A stretch of DNA of 64,000 bases from Pseudobdellovibrionaceae bacterium (lineage in GTDB: Bacteria > Bdellovibrionota > FAC87 > UBA2466 > JACKAF01): assembly GCA_020635235.1 (NCBI GenBank), contig JACKAF010000004.1:186001-250000 (forward strand), read 5' to 3'. The notes beneath the pieces were generated by a model that worked only from the letters and a program-made list of their open reading frames with translations, was not told the DNA's origin and did not search any database. Both the position numbers and the translations under genes were made by a program. The stretch's first letter is position 1. Every line of letters begins with the position of its first letter. Shown in pieces: positions 24,864 to 33,473 of this stretch.

Positions 24864-26712
24864 ACGAGCTAAGAGTCCTTTGGACAACGCGCGCGGAAGT
24901 ATCACGTTACTCCTTGCCGGAATGGTCGGGCTTACAATGCTCGTCTCCGCTTCGCTGGTTAGCGTTGCCTCGGGACGCATGGCACTCCAAAAAGGAAGGT
25001 ACTTTCAATCCGGGCAAGAAGTGTTCGATGCTGAAGTCGCTGCATTGCACGGCTACTATGCTCTTCGTGCGGGTTTATTACACCCGGAATCGAGTGGGAG
25101 GCGGGCATTGGCTTTTAGTTCAACTGAGGCACCGGCGGGGTCATTGAATGCGAATTCCAGAGTTGGGATTTCTGTAAACGATCCCGTTGGCGTAGGACAC
25201 TCCTTCACCCAGCGCTTCAGTGTTGGGGAGATGTTCCTGAATTTACCTCGCGCGATTTCATCCGATCCCACTTCATTCGATTTCTCAAGCTCCCCTTTAT
25301 GCGGAGCGCGTCGCGCCTTTTCGCATGCCAGCGGAGGCCCGAGCCAAACTTGCCTTCGCTTTGTCGAAGCACCGCCGAGCCCCGCGCCCCCGACCGGTAT
25401 ACCCCCCACTGAATCGCCCGAGAGTTCGCCAGGATACTATATTTCGATGGCTTGTGACCGGAGAACGACGGATCGCTGGTATGCGCTAATGGTCGCCCGC
25501 TTCTCCGGGGACGGACGGCTTGATAGGCACTTCGGTGATGGTGGAATCGCGCGATACGAAATGAGCGGCGGGCTTATAGTGCCATCCTTGCTCGCGGTTC
25601 AGCCGGACGGTGGAATTTTGCTAGCGGGACACGAACAGGTAGATCGCGCAGGTAATCTCCCTCAAAGCCAGTCCACCTTTTTCTTTCATCGTTTTCTGCA
25701 TGACGGTCGCAACGACGAAGCCTTTGCTCAGGGTGGACATCGCAGGACTACCGTTCCGGCGACGCGTGGCGGATCGGATACTAATCTTGGTCAGCAATCC
25801 ACGTTGCTTCTCTCATCGGGGAAAATCCTCTCTTTTGGATGGGAGGAAACCCATCCCACTGACATTCCAATCATGGCGCGCTTCCATTCAGATGGTACTC
25901 TCGACCGTTCTTTCGGGGGCGGTAGCGGCGTAGCCTCCTATTCGCGAGTTTCCGGAAACAATGGAGGGTTTTATGCGTCCGCAGTTGAGCTATCGGATGG
26001 CGGTATTCTTGCGGTTGGGGGAGAACACAATCCGAACCGCACCTATCTTAGCCGCTATTTCTCTGATGGCATGGCAGACACCAGCTTTGGTGACAGCGGT
26101 ACATTGAACATCAGTTCTTTCTTGGCGTTCAAGGCCGCCGCATGGGCTAGGCATGCTCCACTTGTTCAGAGCGACGAGAAGATTGTGTTGGGGTTTGGAG
26201 CCGCCATCGTTCCTAGAGGGCCCGCGGGGCCACGTCGACTGAGCGGCAATGGAGCAATGGAGGCGCATTATCCCGCCCTGAACTCTGAGAGCTTGACATT
26301 TAGTTTGGATGAAAACTCAGATACCTATGCCTTAGCCATTCAGCAGGATGACAAGCCCGTTGCTTTTCGACGTGGCGTGAATTTCGGCACATGGGGGATG
26401 AGCTCTCACTCCGCCCTCTTTCGCTACAACACAGATGGTTCTTACGATATGTCTTTTGGGGATTCCGGTTCGCTCCCGCTTCCGACTCTCGATGGATCCA
26501 CTATGCGCCAAGCAGTGATTCAAGACCTTCACGTGCTGCCGAACGGCAAGATTTTGGGTGCGGGAGGTGTTGGCGTCATTCGTCATTTTCGGATTACAGC
26601 TCAGGGGGCGCTCGATTCCCGGTTTGGAACCGGCGACGGTGAGGGCGATCGATTGGAGTTACCTGACTGCCAGGCCTATAGGTTGGCGACTATCCCTCCC
26701 GTCTCGAATTAA
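24850..26712 (+). CDS. PilX-like N-terminus fused to delta-60 repeat domain
   Basis: The product is 620 residues from ATG 24850, inside the end of the previous gene. Residues 16-42 (RGSITLLLAGMVGLTMLVSA) form a hydrophobic helix preceded by a short basic leader, followed by GRMALQKGRYFQSGQEVFDA, much like the PilX_N region of minor pilins. A Pro-rich linker at about 173-195 leads to delta-60 repeats (DUF5122): GDGRLDRHFGDGGIA near 220, SDGTLDRSFGGGSGVASYS near 335, SDGMADTSFGDSGTLN near 405, TDGSYDMSFGDSGSLPL near 535 and AQGALDSRFGTGDG near 590. Delta-60 repeats build beta propellers. The result combines in one chain what the PilX-PilY1 pair does in type IV pili, a pilin-like anchor plus a propeller tip; this comparison is inference. 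Confidence 0.8.
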   Translation: MERNRRAKSPLDNARGSITLLLAGMVGLTMLVSASLVSVASGRMALQKGRYFQSGQEVFDAEVAALHGYYALRAGLLHPESSGRRALAFSSTEAPAGSLNANSRVGISVNDPVGVGHSFTQRFSVGEMFLNLPRAISSDPTSFDFSSSPLCGARRAFSHASGGPSQTCLRFVEAPPSPAPPTGIPPTESPESSPGYYISMACDRRTTDRWYALMVARFSGDGRLDRHFGDGGIARYEMSGGLIVPSLLAVQPDGGILLAGHEQVDRAGNLPQSQSTFFFHRFLHDGRNDEAFAQGGHRRTTVPATRGGSDTNLGQQSTLLLSSGKILSFGWEETHPTDIPIMARFHSDGTLDRSFGGGSGVASYSRVSGNNGGFYASAVELSDGGILAVGGEHNPNRTYLSRYFSDGMADTSFGDSGTLNISSFLAFKAAAWARHAPLVQSDEKIVLGFGAAIVPRGPAGPRRLSGNGAMEAHYPALNSESLTFSLDENSDTYALAIQQDDKPVAFRRGVNFGTWGMSSHSALFRYNTDGSYDMSFGDSGSLPLPTLDGSTMRQAVIQDLHVLPNGKILGAGGVGVIRHFRITAQGALDSRFGTGDGEGDRLELPDCQAYRLATIPPVSN

Positions 26713-26819
26713 GGCTGCATGGCTTGCGCGAATTGCATGAGCCGGTGCAACGGGAAGAACTCGAGGAGTGGAGGCAGAAGCTTTTTAGAGGCGTGAAAGT
26801 TTGGTACTCTGTTTCCACT

Positions 26820-27596
26820 ATGAGAGTGCTTTTTCTTTTCTTGCTTTGTTTTTCCTTGCCGGTCTTGGCAAGGCAGCGTCCTCGTTTTGAGATTGAACTT
26901 CAACCGGGGGTTGCCTGGCAAAGCCGGAACGAATTCTCAATTCCGACGGTAGGCGGCACCCGCGTCCGCCTCACGGACTTTGGTCCGCGCGGCACGTTTA
27001 CATTGCGTGGGTACGGCGTCTGGAACATCAACGATCGCCATTCGCTCCGTTTGCTGATCGCGCCTTTTACTAGCCGCCTGAGCTTTACCCCTGCGGCACC
27101 GATCTCTTTTAATGGGCAGAATTTTGCGGCCTCGACTCCACTGGAAGCTACCTACAAATTCAATTCCTATCGCCTTACGTACTTTTACCGCTTTCCCTCA
27201 GAGTCAGCCTGGCGCTTTCGTTTGGGTTTTACTGCCAAAATTCGAGATGCCTTGATTGGTCTCTCGGACGGCACCACAAGCTCAGAGAACGTAAACGTGG
27301 GATTTGTTCCTCTGCTCCATTTCGGTGCTGTTTGGTTTCCGTCTCCGGATTGGCACTTGGAGCTTGATCTGGATGGGCTCGCTGCACCTCAAGGCAGGGC
27401 CTTTGATGTTGCCCTGTCTGTGGGTTACACCGTGAACGACTTTACGTTCCAAGCTGGGTACCGCACCGTGGAAGGCGGGGCAGAAAACGATCGAGTGTTT
27501 ACGTTTGCATGGCTGCACAGCGCATTTGTGGGAATCAAGTGGAGCCTGGGTGCGCTCGGGAGCCATTCATTGAACTTGAACGAATCATCGCTGTAG
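26820..27596 (+). CDS. Outer-membrane beta-barrel protein, about 260 residues
   Basis: The product is 258 residues. A signal peptide (MRVLFLFLLCFSLPVLA) is followed by strands of alternating polarity (RPRFEIELQPGVAWQ, NRHSLRLLIAPF-like, YKFNSYRLTYFYRFPSESAW, RFRLGFTAKIRDALIG, WHLELDLDGLAAPQG, VGIKWSLGALG). This looks like an OMP_b-brl-type barrel of 8-10 strands. Unlike the barrel at 3229, it does not end in an aromatic residue; a short polar tail follows the last strand. The start has no strong Shine-Dalgarno. It lies 107 bp after the delta-60 gene and could share its transcript. Its last 172 bp are overlapped antisense by the zinc-ribbon gene. Confidence 0.68.
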   Translation: MRVLFLFLLCFSLPVLARQRPRFEIELQPGVAWQSRNEFSIPTVGGTRVRLTDFGPRGTFTLRGYGVWNINDRHSLRLLIAPFTSRLSFTPAAPISFNGQNFAASTPLEATYKFNSYRLTYFYRFPSESAWRFRLGFTAKIRDALIGLSDGTTSSENVNVGFVPLLHFGAVWFPSPDWHLELDLDGLAAPQGRAFDVALSVGYTVNDFTFQAGYRTVEGGAENDRVFTFAWLHSAFVGIKWSLGALGSHSLNLNESSL

Positions 27597-27811
27597 CGAC
27601 ACTTTTTGCAAAATAGTTGGTACTTGTACTGCTGGCTGAATGTCTGTCCGCAGAGGTTACACGACCTGAATATCAGCGGCCGTTGTTTTCGCGGGCGTGC
27701 CTTTCTTTTCTTAGATTCGTTTCGCCTTTCTCCTAGGACCCGGAAGCGTTGCTGCGTAGGGCCCTCCATTGGAATAAGGCGCAGCCTTCGTTTGTTGGTC
27801 TCGGTTTTCAT
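27425..27811 (-). CDS. Small basic zinc-ribbon protein
   Basis: The product is 128 residues. ATG 27811 has a near-perfect AAGGAG Shine-Dalgarno eight bases upstream, the main reason to accept the gene. Residues 1-50 are strongly basic (KTETNKRRLRLIP, RRNESKKRKARPRKQRP), followed by one zinc-ribbon-like motif, CNLCGQTFSQQYKYQLFCKKC (about 51-71, Cx2C-x15-Cx2C). A nucleic-acid-binding role is plausible. The remaining 55 residues lie antisense to the 3' end of the outer-membrane barrel gene, have no recognisable character and may be a by-product of a lost stop codon. The functional part is probably only the first 75 residues. Confidence 0.55.
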   Translation of the reverse strand: MKTETNKRRLRLIPMEGPTQQRFRVLGERRNESKKRKARPRKQRPLIFRSCNLCGQTFSQQYKYQLFCKKCRYSDDSFKFNEWLPSAPRLHLIPTNALCSHANVNTRSFSAPPSTVRYPAWNVKSFTV

Positions 27812-27999
27812 AGTTTTTCTCCTTCGTAAGCAGGGTTAGTTTGTCTGCTCACTTAATTTTACGGCTGGATTTACGATTTGTTAAAATAGATAAAGAAAAC
27901 TTTTGTAATCGAAAAAAACGATGATAATAGGTCAGGATAAACGGATTAAAGAACATCCATGCCGTCGTTATTCAGGGTTGAGTGCACCTGGGTTACACT

Positions 28000-29376
28000 T
28001 CACCGCTCGGAAGCGATTCCCAGTAGCGCAAGGATTCCACCCGGAAGAATGCTATTGAGTAGTACGAGGAATACGCCTACGGGAGCTAGGATGCGTGCAC
28101 ACCACAATAAGCTATGAAGCCAGAATGGGCTGTCTGCGTGTGCACCCAATGTGGATCGGATTGCTTTTTTCCCAAGTACCCACCCGTAGAAGAGAGAGAT
28201 GAGCAACCCCCCGATCGGCAGTAGATAGTTGGAGGAAACGGTGTCGAAAAGGCTAAAAAAGTTGTAACCGAGCACGGTAACGTGACTCAGCAAGTTGTTG
28301 GATGTGGCGCAGAGCAAACCCAGCGTGTATATAACACCTCCGACAAGCAGCGTGCCCTTTGTGCGGTTCAAGTTCCAGTGTTCATCAACGTAGGCAACGA
28401 CTACCTCAAGTAAACTTACGGCTGAAGTTACCGCGGCAAACAGGACTAACAAAAAGAAAGCGACGGCAATGTAATAACCTCCCGCCATGCTTGCGAATAA
28501 CACCGGCAATGTTTGGAACATCAAGGTGGGGCCGGCTTCGGGCTTAAGACCGGCAGAAAAAACGATAGAGAAGATTACGACTCCGGCGATCATCGCGACA
28601 AGGGTGTCCGCAAGTCCGATGAGAAACGCGATACGCGGCAGTTCCTGCTTCTCGCCCAAGTAGGAGCCGTACGTAATGATGGCGCCCATGCCCACGCTAA
28701 GTGTAAAGAAGGAGTGGCCTACAGCTTCCAATATCCCGGCGGCAGTCAACCTACTGGTATCGGGCGCGAATAGAAAGGTGAGTGCTAGAGGGAAACCTGG
28801 CAAAAAAGCGGCTCGGACGAATAGCGCGACGAGCAGCGCAAAAAAGCCGGGCATGAGAACCTTGTTCCACCGTTCGACGCCGTCTTTTATCCCCATGATT
28901 ACGATTCCGATGACGATAGCCATGAAAACGGTGTGCCAGAAGATAGAGGCCTTAGCGTCACCAATGATGGACGCCATGTAGCCGCGTACGACTTCAGCGG
29001 GTTGGCCGACGAAGCGATTGGCAATGCCTTTGGTGAGGAAACTGAGTACCCAGCCTCCAACGACAGAATAGAAGGACAAAATCAAGAAAGCAGCCAGCAC
29101 ACCAATCCAGCCAGATACCCGCCAGGGAGTTCCTTTGGACGTCAGTTTTTCGAAGGCCGCGACGGCATTACATTGGGCGTGTTGTCCGATGAAAAGCTCA
29201 GCAATAAAGATCGGAATCCCGATGGCAGCGATGCAAACGAGGTAGACGAGAACAAACGCCCCCCCGCCGTTTTCCCCGGCGATATAAGGAAATTTCCAAA
29301 TATTTCCAAGGCCAACAGCCGATCCGATCGCTGCTAGGATGAAAGCAAGCTGGTTGCTCCAACGCGTACGCTTCAT
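28000..29376 (-). CDS. Sodium:neurotransmitter symporter (NSS) family transporter
   Basis: The product is 458 residues with 11-12 membrane helices, usual for bacterial NSS proteins (MhsT, LeuT), which import amino acids or similar solutes with Na+. The family signature in helix 1 is intact: AAIGSAVGLGNIWKFPYIAG, with the unwound GLGN region that binds Na+ and substrate, followed by ENGGGAFVLVYL. Helix 6 carries the SFFTLSVGMGAIITYGSY motif. Substrate cannot be told. Inner membrane. It is 18 bp downstream of the CBS-domain gene and in the same direction as the Na+ channel and Mrp genes, so it belongs to a sodium-handling cluster. Confidence 0.93.
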   Translation of the reverse strand: MKRTRWSNQLAFILAAIGSAVGLGNIWKFPYIAGENGGGAFVLVYLVCIAAIGIPIFIAELFIGQHAQCNAVAAFEKLTSKGTPWRVSGWIGVLAAFLILSFYSVVGGWVLSFLTKGIANRFVGQPAEVVRGYMASIIGDAKASIFWHTVFMAIVIGIVIMGIKDGVERWNKVLMPGFFALLVALFVRAAFLPGFPLALTFLFAPDTSRLTAAGILEAVGHSFFTLSVGMGAIITYGSYLGEKQELPRIAFLIGLADTLVAMIAGVVIFSIVFSAGLKPEAGPTLMFQTLPVLFASMAGGYYIAVAFFLLVLFAAVTSAVSLLEVVVAYVDEHWNLNRTKGTLLVGGVIYTLGLLCATSNNLLSHVTVLGYNFFSLFDTVSSNYLLPIGGLLISLFYGWVLGKKAIRSTLGAHADSPFWLHSLLWCARILAPVGVFLVLLNSILPGGILALLGIASER

Positions 29377-29394
29377 TCAACTTCGGAAATACGC

Positions 29395-29820
29395 TTAATT
29401 ACAAAGATCAGCCAAATAGCGGATCAAATCGGTGGAGGTAACAATTCCCACCAGATCGTTGGCGTCATTTACTACAGGCAGTGCATGAAACTCGCCTGTA
29501 GAGAGAAGTGCGGCAGCTTCTCCGATGGACTGTTTTTCGTTTAACACTGTGAGGTCTGTCGTCATGACTTCTTCCATGTGTTTTTCGGAGTCGAGTACGG
29601 CGAAAACGCTGCGAGCGTCTTGATTGAAGGGCGCCGAAAAATCTAGGGCTAGAAGGTCGCTGTAGCTAAACATTCCAATGAGTTTTCCGCCGGATGTGAC
29701 TGGAAGGTGGTGGATCTTTAGTTCCTTCAGAAGCTCCGCTGCTTCAGATATCTTCGTATTCCCCACAATCGTCCGGGGATTTTTTTTCATGATCTTGGTG
29801 ACCGACTCCTTGATTTTCAA
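29395..29820 (-). CDS. Tandem CBS-domain protein
   Basis: The product is 141 residues from a TTG at 29820 just after AAGGAGGAG; the frame extends upstream to 29892 but has no better start. Two CBS domains fill the protein: residues about 2-60 (VTKIMKKNPRTIVGNTKISE, LKELKIHHLPVTSGGKLIGM) and 80-141 (VMTTDLTVLNEKQSIGEAAA, FHALPVVNDANDLVGIVTST). Such pairs bind adenine nucleotides and regulate partner transporters or enzymes. It is cytoplasmic. Positioned between the sodium channel (108 bp upstream) and the NSS symporter (18 bp downstream), it may sense cell energy state for one of them; this is inference. Confidence 0.88.
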   Translation of the reverse strand: MKIKESVTKIMKKNPRTIVGNTKISEAAELLKELKIHHLPVTSGGKLIGMFSYSDLLALDFSAPFNQDARSVFAVLDSEKHMEEVMTTDLTVLNEKQSIGEAAALLSTGEFHALPVVNDANDLVGIVTSTDLIRYLADLCN

Positions 29821-29907
29821 GACTCCTCCTTGGTTTTTTTCATTCTTACCGTACTGCTGGAATGGTTCAAATACAATGAGTTCAGAGTGCAAGAAAAGGG
29901 CAGCGCT

Positions 29908-29950
29908 GACGGAGCGCGCGTTGTGGGGCTATTTGTCCCATTCCTCCAGG
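29908..29950 (-). repeat. 43-bp repeat, copy 1, spanning a stop codon
   Basis: This copy covers the last seven codons (LEEWDK and stop) of the sodium channel gene plus 21 bp beyond. Copy 2 at 37232-37274 differs by one base and sits at exactly the same offset relative to the stop of an unrelated gene. On the minus strand the repeat contains GGAGG followed at once by an ATG in another frame. Confidence 0.85.
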
Positions 29951-30795
29951 ACCTCGGGCGTGCGGGCGCGCTGCGGATAGGGTTCACGCGTGATAGGCGG
30001 GGTTTCCTTAGTGGCAATCTCCTCCCTCAGTGCCTCCAAGCCCTCTCTTAGCTTGCAAAGCTCGGAAAGAAGCGCCGCCCGTTCCTCTTCCCCCTGCCGG
30101 GCTCGGGCGTCGGCGGCCTCATCCGTTTCGGCGTGCATCGCGTTTACGATGACCGCGATGAACAGATTAAGCATGGTGAAGGTCGTTACCAGAATGAACG
30201 GTATAAAGAACAACCAGGCCGCCGGAAACACGTTCATAAGAGGGCGGACGATTCCCATGGACCAGCTTTCCAAAGTCATTATCTGGAAAAGGGAATACGC
30301 ACTTTTGTCGATGGAGCCAAACCAGTCTGGGAAGGCGGCCCCAAACAAATTTGTCGCAATTACGGCCCCAACATAAAAGACGACCAGTAGTATTGAACCA
30401 ACGGCTCCCATGCCGGGAATGGCTGAGAGCAATCCTGAGACCACCCGCCTTAACGTAGGGACCGCAGTAATGAGTCTAAGAGTTCGCAGTACTCGCAGGG
30501 CCCGAAGTGCGGAAAGCGAGCCGGTAGCAGGGATTAGTGCGATCGAGACAATCAACAAATCGAAGACTCCCCAAGGATCCTTCAGAAACGACCAGCGGTG
30601 AACCCAAACGCGGGCGGAGAGCTCCAAAACGAAAAACAGAAGAAAAAACCTATCGGTAGTTCCCAGCGCTAGCCGGAGCGTTGGGCTGAGCGAACTTGAG
30701 GTCTCCAGCCCGAGTGTCACTGCATTTGCGATAATGGCGCCGGTCACCATTCGCTCAAACCATTTGCTGTCGATAATCCGGGAGAGAGAAATCAT
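29929..30795 (-). CDS. Bacterial voltage-gated sodium channel (NaChBac/NavMs type)
   Basis: The product is 288 residues with six membrane segments, like all single-domain BacNav channels, which assemble as tetramers in the inner membrane. S4 (about 95-118) is SALRALRVLRTLRLITAVP, with four arginines at every third position (98, 101, 104, 107), the voltage sensor. The pore helix and filter read MTLESWSMGI (173-182); TLESWSM matches the NavMs filter and the Glu gives Na+ selectivity. S6 ends TFTMLNLFIAVIVNAM. The C-terminus has an acidic neck and a coiled coil (EEERAALLSELCKLREGLEA). Its ATG overlaps the stop of mrpG (4 bp), so channel and Na+/H+ antiporter are translated from one mRNA. The last seven codons lie in a dispersed 43-bp repeat. 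Confidence 0.95.
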   Translation of the reverse strand: MISLSRIIDSKWFERMVTGAIIANAVTLGLETSSSLSPTLRLALGTTDRFFLLFFVLELSARVWVHRWSFLKDPWGVFDLLIVSIALIPATGSLSALRALRVLRTLRLITAVPTLRRVVSGLLSAIPGMGAVGSILLVVFYVGAVIATNLFGAAFPDWFGSIDKSAYSLFQIMTLESWSMGIVRPLMNVFPAAWLFFIPFILVTTFTMLNLFIAVIVNAMHAETDEAADARARQGEEERAALLSELCKLREGLEALREEIATKETPPITREPYPQRARTPEVLEEWDK

Positions 30796-31073
30796 CGATC
30801 ACATCCTCTTTTCTTTGCGGCTAGAGCCAGTGCGTGAGTGGCAATAGGTGTTGTGAGGATCAGAAGAGCACATATCAGTATGCCTTTGGTTGCTACTTCC
30901 AATTTCATTACGCGCAACGAAACGCCACAAATCATACAAACAACTCCAAGGGTTGAGGCCTTGCTGGTCACTTGCATGCGCGTGAATAAAGTTCGCATCC
31001 GAAACAGGCCGAGGCCCGCAAGAAAGATGAATAAGCTCCCGATCACCAACAGACTACCGGATAAATAACTCAT
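30792..31073 (-). CDS. mrpG: Mrp antiporter subunit G
   Basis: The product is 93 residues with three membrane helices, as in MrpG/MnhG. The start at 31073 (ATG after AGAGGAACGG) overlaps mrpF by 4 bp. The characteristic segment after helix 1 is LFRMRTLFTRMQVTSKASTL, corresponding to the RxPDxYxRxHAxTKAxTLG block of the family, and helices 2 and 3 follow (GVVCMICGVSLRVM, KGILICALLILTTPIATHAL). MrpG is an inner-membrane subunit needed for assembly of the hetero-oligomeric Na+/H+ antiporter. The stop codon overlaps the start of the sodium channel gene. Confidence 0.92.
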   Translation of the reverse strand: MSYLSGSLLVIGSLFIFLAGLGLFRMRTLFTRMQVTSKASTLGVVCMICGVSLRVMKLEVATKGILICALLILTTPIATHALALAAKKRGCDR

Positions 31074-31330
31074 TTCCGTTCCTCTAATGTGAATCTCGAA
31101 AAGAGATAGGCTGTCAAAAATCCGACCAGCGCCAAGCAGACTCCAATGTCGAGCAATAAGGGCTCGCCCGTTGCAAACACCAACAGGATCACGATGCCAA
31201 TCCCAACGATGCTGAGATAATCGAGTGCCAAAACTCGATCCAATTGGTCGGGGCCCGCCACTACGCGATAAAGCCCTAGCAAGCCCGCGATCGCCAATGC
31301 CAAAGCTAAGAAACCGACGAACACCGTCAC
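31070..31330 (-). CDS. mrpF: Mrp antiporter subunit F
   Basis: The product is 86 residues with three membrane helices. The conserved block after helix 1 is LYRVVAGPDQLDRVLALDYL, matching R-x-x-x-GP-x-x-x-DR-x-x-A-x-D of MrpF/MnhF; PhaF and the related complex proteins share it. The acidic residue in helix 3 region (LLLDIGVCLALVGF) fits known members and has been linked to ion transport. It overlaps both neighbours by 4 bp, so stoichiometric co-translation is likely. Confidence 0.95.
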   Translation of the reverse strand: MTVFVGFLALALAIAGLLGLYRVVAGPDQLDRVLALDYLSIVGIGIVILLVFATGEPLLLDIGVCLALVGFLTAYLFSRFTLEERK

Positions 31331-31671
31331 CGTAGCACCTCCAGCACCCTAGCCTCCAGTTTTGCTTTGATCGTCTGGATCTCGGCTTTAGGATCATCCA
31401 AAAACATAACGTGAACCCGCATCGTCTTGCGATCCTCCGACAACCCCACCACCATGCTTCCCGGGGAAAAGGTCACGAGGTTGGCGATCAGGGCTATTTC
31501 AACGTCGGTAACGGCATCAAGGGGAACATCAATAACTCCGGGTTTGCTGTAGTCCTTGCGTGTTACAACATCCCACGCAATTCGTATTGCGGAAGCAGTG
31601 AGTTCATAAAAATAGAAACAGAAAAAACTAAACAGTACCGCAGTTTTCCGAATTGTCTTACGGAGCGACAT
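31327..31671 (-). CDS. mrpE: Mrp antiporter subunit E
   Basis: The product is 114 residues, shorter than the 150-160 residues of Bacillus MrpE but similar to compact proteobacterial versions. After one or two hydrophobic helices (VLFSFFCFYFYELTASAIRI), the family block is visible: KPGVIDVPLDAVTDVEIALI, NLVTFSPGSMVVGLSEDRKT and a C-terminal VHVMFLDDPKAEI. MrpE helps complex stability and activity. Its start is 14 bp inside mrpD. No second amphipathic C-terminal extension is present. Confidence 0.92.
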   Translation of the reverse strand: MSLRKTIRKTAVLFSFFCFYFYELTASAIRIAWDVVTRKDYSKPGVIDVPLDAVTDVEIALIANLVTFSPGSMVVGLSEDRKTMRVHVMFLDDPKAEIQTIKAKLEARVLEVLR

Positions 31672-33145
31672 GATGGATCCCAGAAATAAGGTCTCGGGCT
31701 GCCAATTCGGCTCGCCCGAACAAAAGGTCGGGGTGGAGGCCGATGGCCACGCTCAACATCGACAGAAGTATGCAGGCAATCACCGAACAAACCGGGGCCC
31801 TTTGAGGTCGAGCATTTCCGTCCCATTGCGCTTCGCCCCAGAAGGCGGACAACCATATTTTTGTCATGCTGAACACCGTAAAAAAACCGCCGGCTAGCAT
31901 GACGACTATGACTAGAATCTGATTGGCTGATAGCGCAGCCTGAAACAGCCCTAACTTGGCCCAAAAACCCGAGAACGGAGGGATCCCGGCTAGACTGAGG
32001 GCGGGAATCGCAAATAAGAGCGCGAGAAACGCGTGAGTGGCTAGCAGTCCCGTAACTTTTCCCAGACGCTCGGTTCCGGTGATAGAAGCTACTAGCCCAG
32101 AGACTAGATATAGATTCGCTTTTACCAGTATGTGGTGCGCCATATAGAACAAAGCCACCGAAATACCAAAGCGTTGCAAAGTGCTATCCGATGAAAACGC
32201 AAAAATCCCCGCAAGCGCGATGTACCCAACCTGGCTGATGATATGAAAGCCAAGAATTCTTCGAATACTGGTTTGTACGATGGCGCCGGCAACTCCTATC
32301 AGGATACTCGCGCAAGCCAAGCCACCGAGAAGGGCTTGAACATAGTCGTTTTGAGGAAATGTAAACAAATTTACGCGGAAAATGGCGTACAGCCCGACTT
32401 TTGTGAGCAGCCCTGCGAACAATGCCGATATCGCCGGTGACAGCGTGTGGTAGCTCGCGGGGAGCCAGAAAAAGAATGGAAAAAGTGCGGATTTGATGGC
32501 GAAGGCTATAAACAATAAAATGTTCAAAGAAAGAACATAGTTGGGACTTACCAAGGCTAGCTCACCTAAATTCGATGCGAGTTGTACAAGATTCAACGTG
32601 TGCGCGGCGTTATAGACTAGGCCGGCGGCGGCAAGAAAGAAAAAGGAACTCAGCATGTTCAAAACAACGTACTTAAAAGCACCAGCAATTCTTGCCACTT
32701 TATTACCAAGCGAAAGGAGTACAAAGCTTGAGAGAAGGATGACTTCGAACCATACGTAAAGGTTGAAGAGATCCCCTGTGGTGAACGCACCCGAGATTCC
32801 ACATATTAGGATATGGATCAACGGGAAGAAGAGAGGCGAGTCTTCCGAAGTTTTCCCGGGCTTGGAGTACAAAACTGTGGCGAGATAAAGGATTCCAGTC
32901 AATGAAATTAGCAGAGCAGTAAGGTTGTCATACATCAGCGAGATGCCAAATGGAGACGGCCAGCCCCCAACGTTGAGTCTTAGCGTGACGTCTCTCGAGA
33001 GATTGAACATCGACCACACGCCAAAACCCACGTAGCAAACCGCTACAGCGAGCGACGCTAATTTCTGTGATCGACGTGAAACAATCAGCGTTAGGGAAAA
33101 GCCCAAAAATGCGATTCCCACCGGGAGGAAGACCAGATTATTCAT
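31658..33145 (-). CDS. mrpD: Mrp antiporter subunit D
   Basis: The product is 495 residues with about 14 membrane helices, homologous to complex I antiporter-like subunits NuoL/M/N. The core helix 7-8 region with key lysines is present: AIKSALFPFFFWLPASYHTL followed by SPAISALFAGLLTKVGLYAI. The glutamate and lysine positions expected for proton translocation lie in GDLFNLYVWFEVILLSSFVL and these segments. Length matches family (about 490-500). It overlaps mrpC by 8 bp and mrpE by 14 bp. Inner membrane; with MrpA it carries out Na+/H+ exchange. Confidence 0.96.
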   Translation of the reverse strand: MNNLVFLPVGIAFLGFSLTLIVSRRSQKLASLAVAVCYVGFGVWSMFNLSRDVTLRLNVGGWPSPFGISLMYDNLTALLISLTGILYLATVLYSKPGKTSEDSPLFFPLIHILICGISGAFTTGDLFNLYVWFEVILLSSFVLLSLGNKVARIAGAFKYVVLNMLSSFFFLAAAGLVYNAAHTLNLVQLASNLGELALVSPNYVLSLNILLFIAFAIKSALFPFFFWLPASYHTLSPAISALFAGLLTKVGLYAIFRVNLFTFPQNDYVQALLGGLACASILIGVAGAIVQTSIRRILGFHIISQVGYIALAGIFAFSSDSTLQRFGISVALFYMAHHILVKANLYLVSGLVASITGTERLGKVTGLLATHAFLALLFAIPALSLAGIPPFSGFWAKLGLFQAALSANQILVIVVMLAGGFFTVFSMTKIWLSAFWGEAQWDGNARPQRAPVCSVIACILLSMLSVAIGLHPDLLFGRAELAARDLISGIHHVAP

Positions 33146-33473
33146 CAGCGTCCTCCTCTTTCATAAAACTCCCATCAATAGGGCCAATCGCTGCCACTTT
33201 TCTAATGAGCGCTACTACAAAGCCAAGCAAGGCAAAGCCTATGACTATAGCCGTTAGAACGAGCGCCTGGGGCACGGGGTCGTTGCTGAGTGAAGTCGCG
33301 GCCCCCCTATCGACGAAGGCAAACATGCCTAATCGCGGCTTTGATCCAGCAAATATTGTGAGGTTTATTCCATTGCCGAGCAGAATCAATCCAAACGCTA
33401 TCCCAACAAAACTCCCTCGTAGAAGAAAAAGCAGGCCGAGAAAAATGAGCACCACGGCGCAAAGAGTGATCAT
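33138..33473 (-). CDS. mrpC: Mrp antiporter subunit C
   Basis: The product is 111 residues with three membrane helices, homologous to NuoK of complex I. Family blocks are GIAFGLILLGNGINLTIFAG in helix 2 and DPVPQALVLTAIVIGFALLG in helix 3, the latter almost invariant in MrpC/MnhC. The short loop between them (RLGMFAFVDRGAATSLS) is typical. The gene overlaps mrpB by 4 bp and mrpD by 8 bp. Confidence 0.96.
   Translation of the reverse strand: MITLCAVVLIFLGLLFLLRGSFVGIAFGLILLGNGINLTIFAGSKPRLGMFAFVDRGAATSLSNDPVPQALVLTAIVIGFALLGFVVALIRKVAAIGPIDGSFMKEEDADE

Noticed and set aside
31411..31689. Small plus-strand frames opposite mrpE
   Set aside because: Shadows; all seven mrp genes are intact on the other strand.
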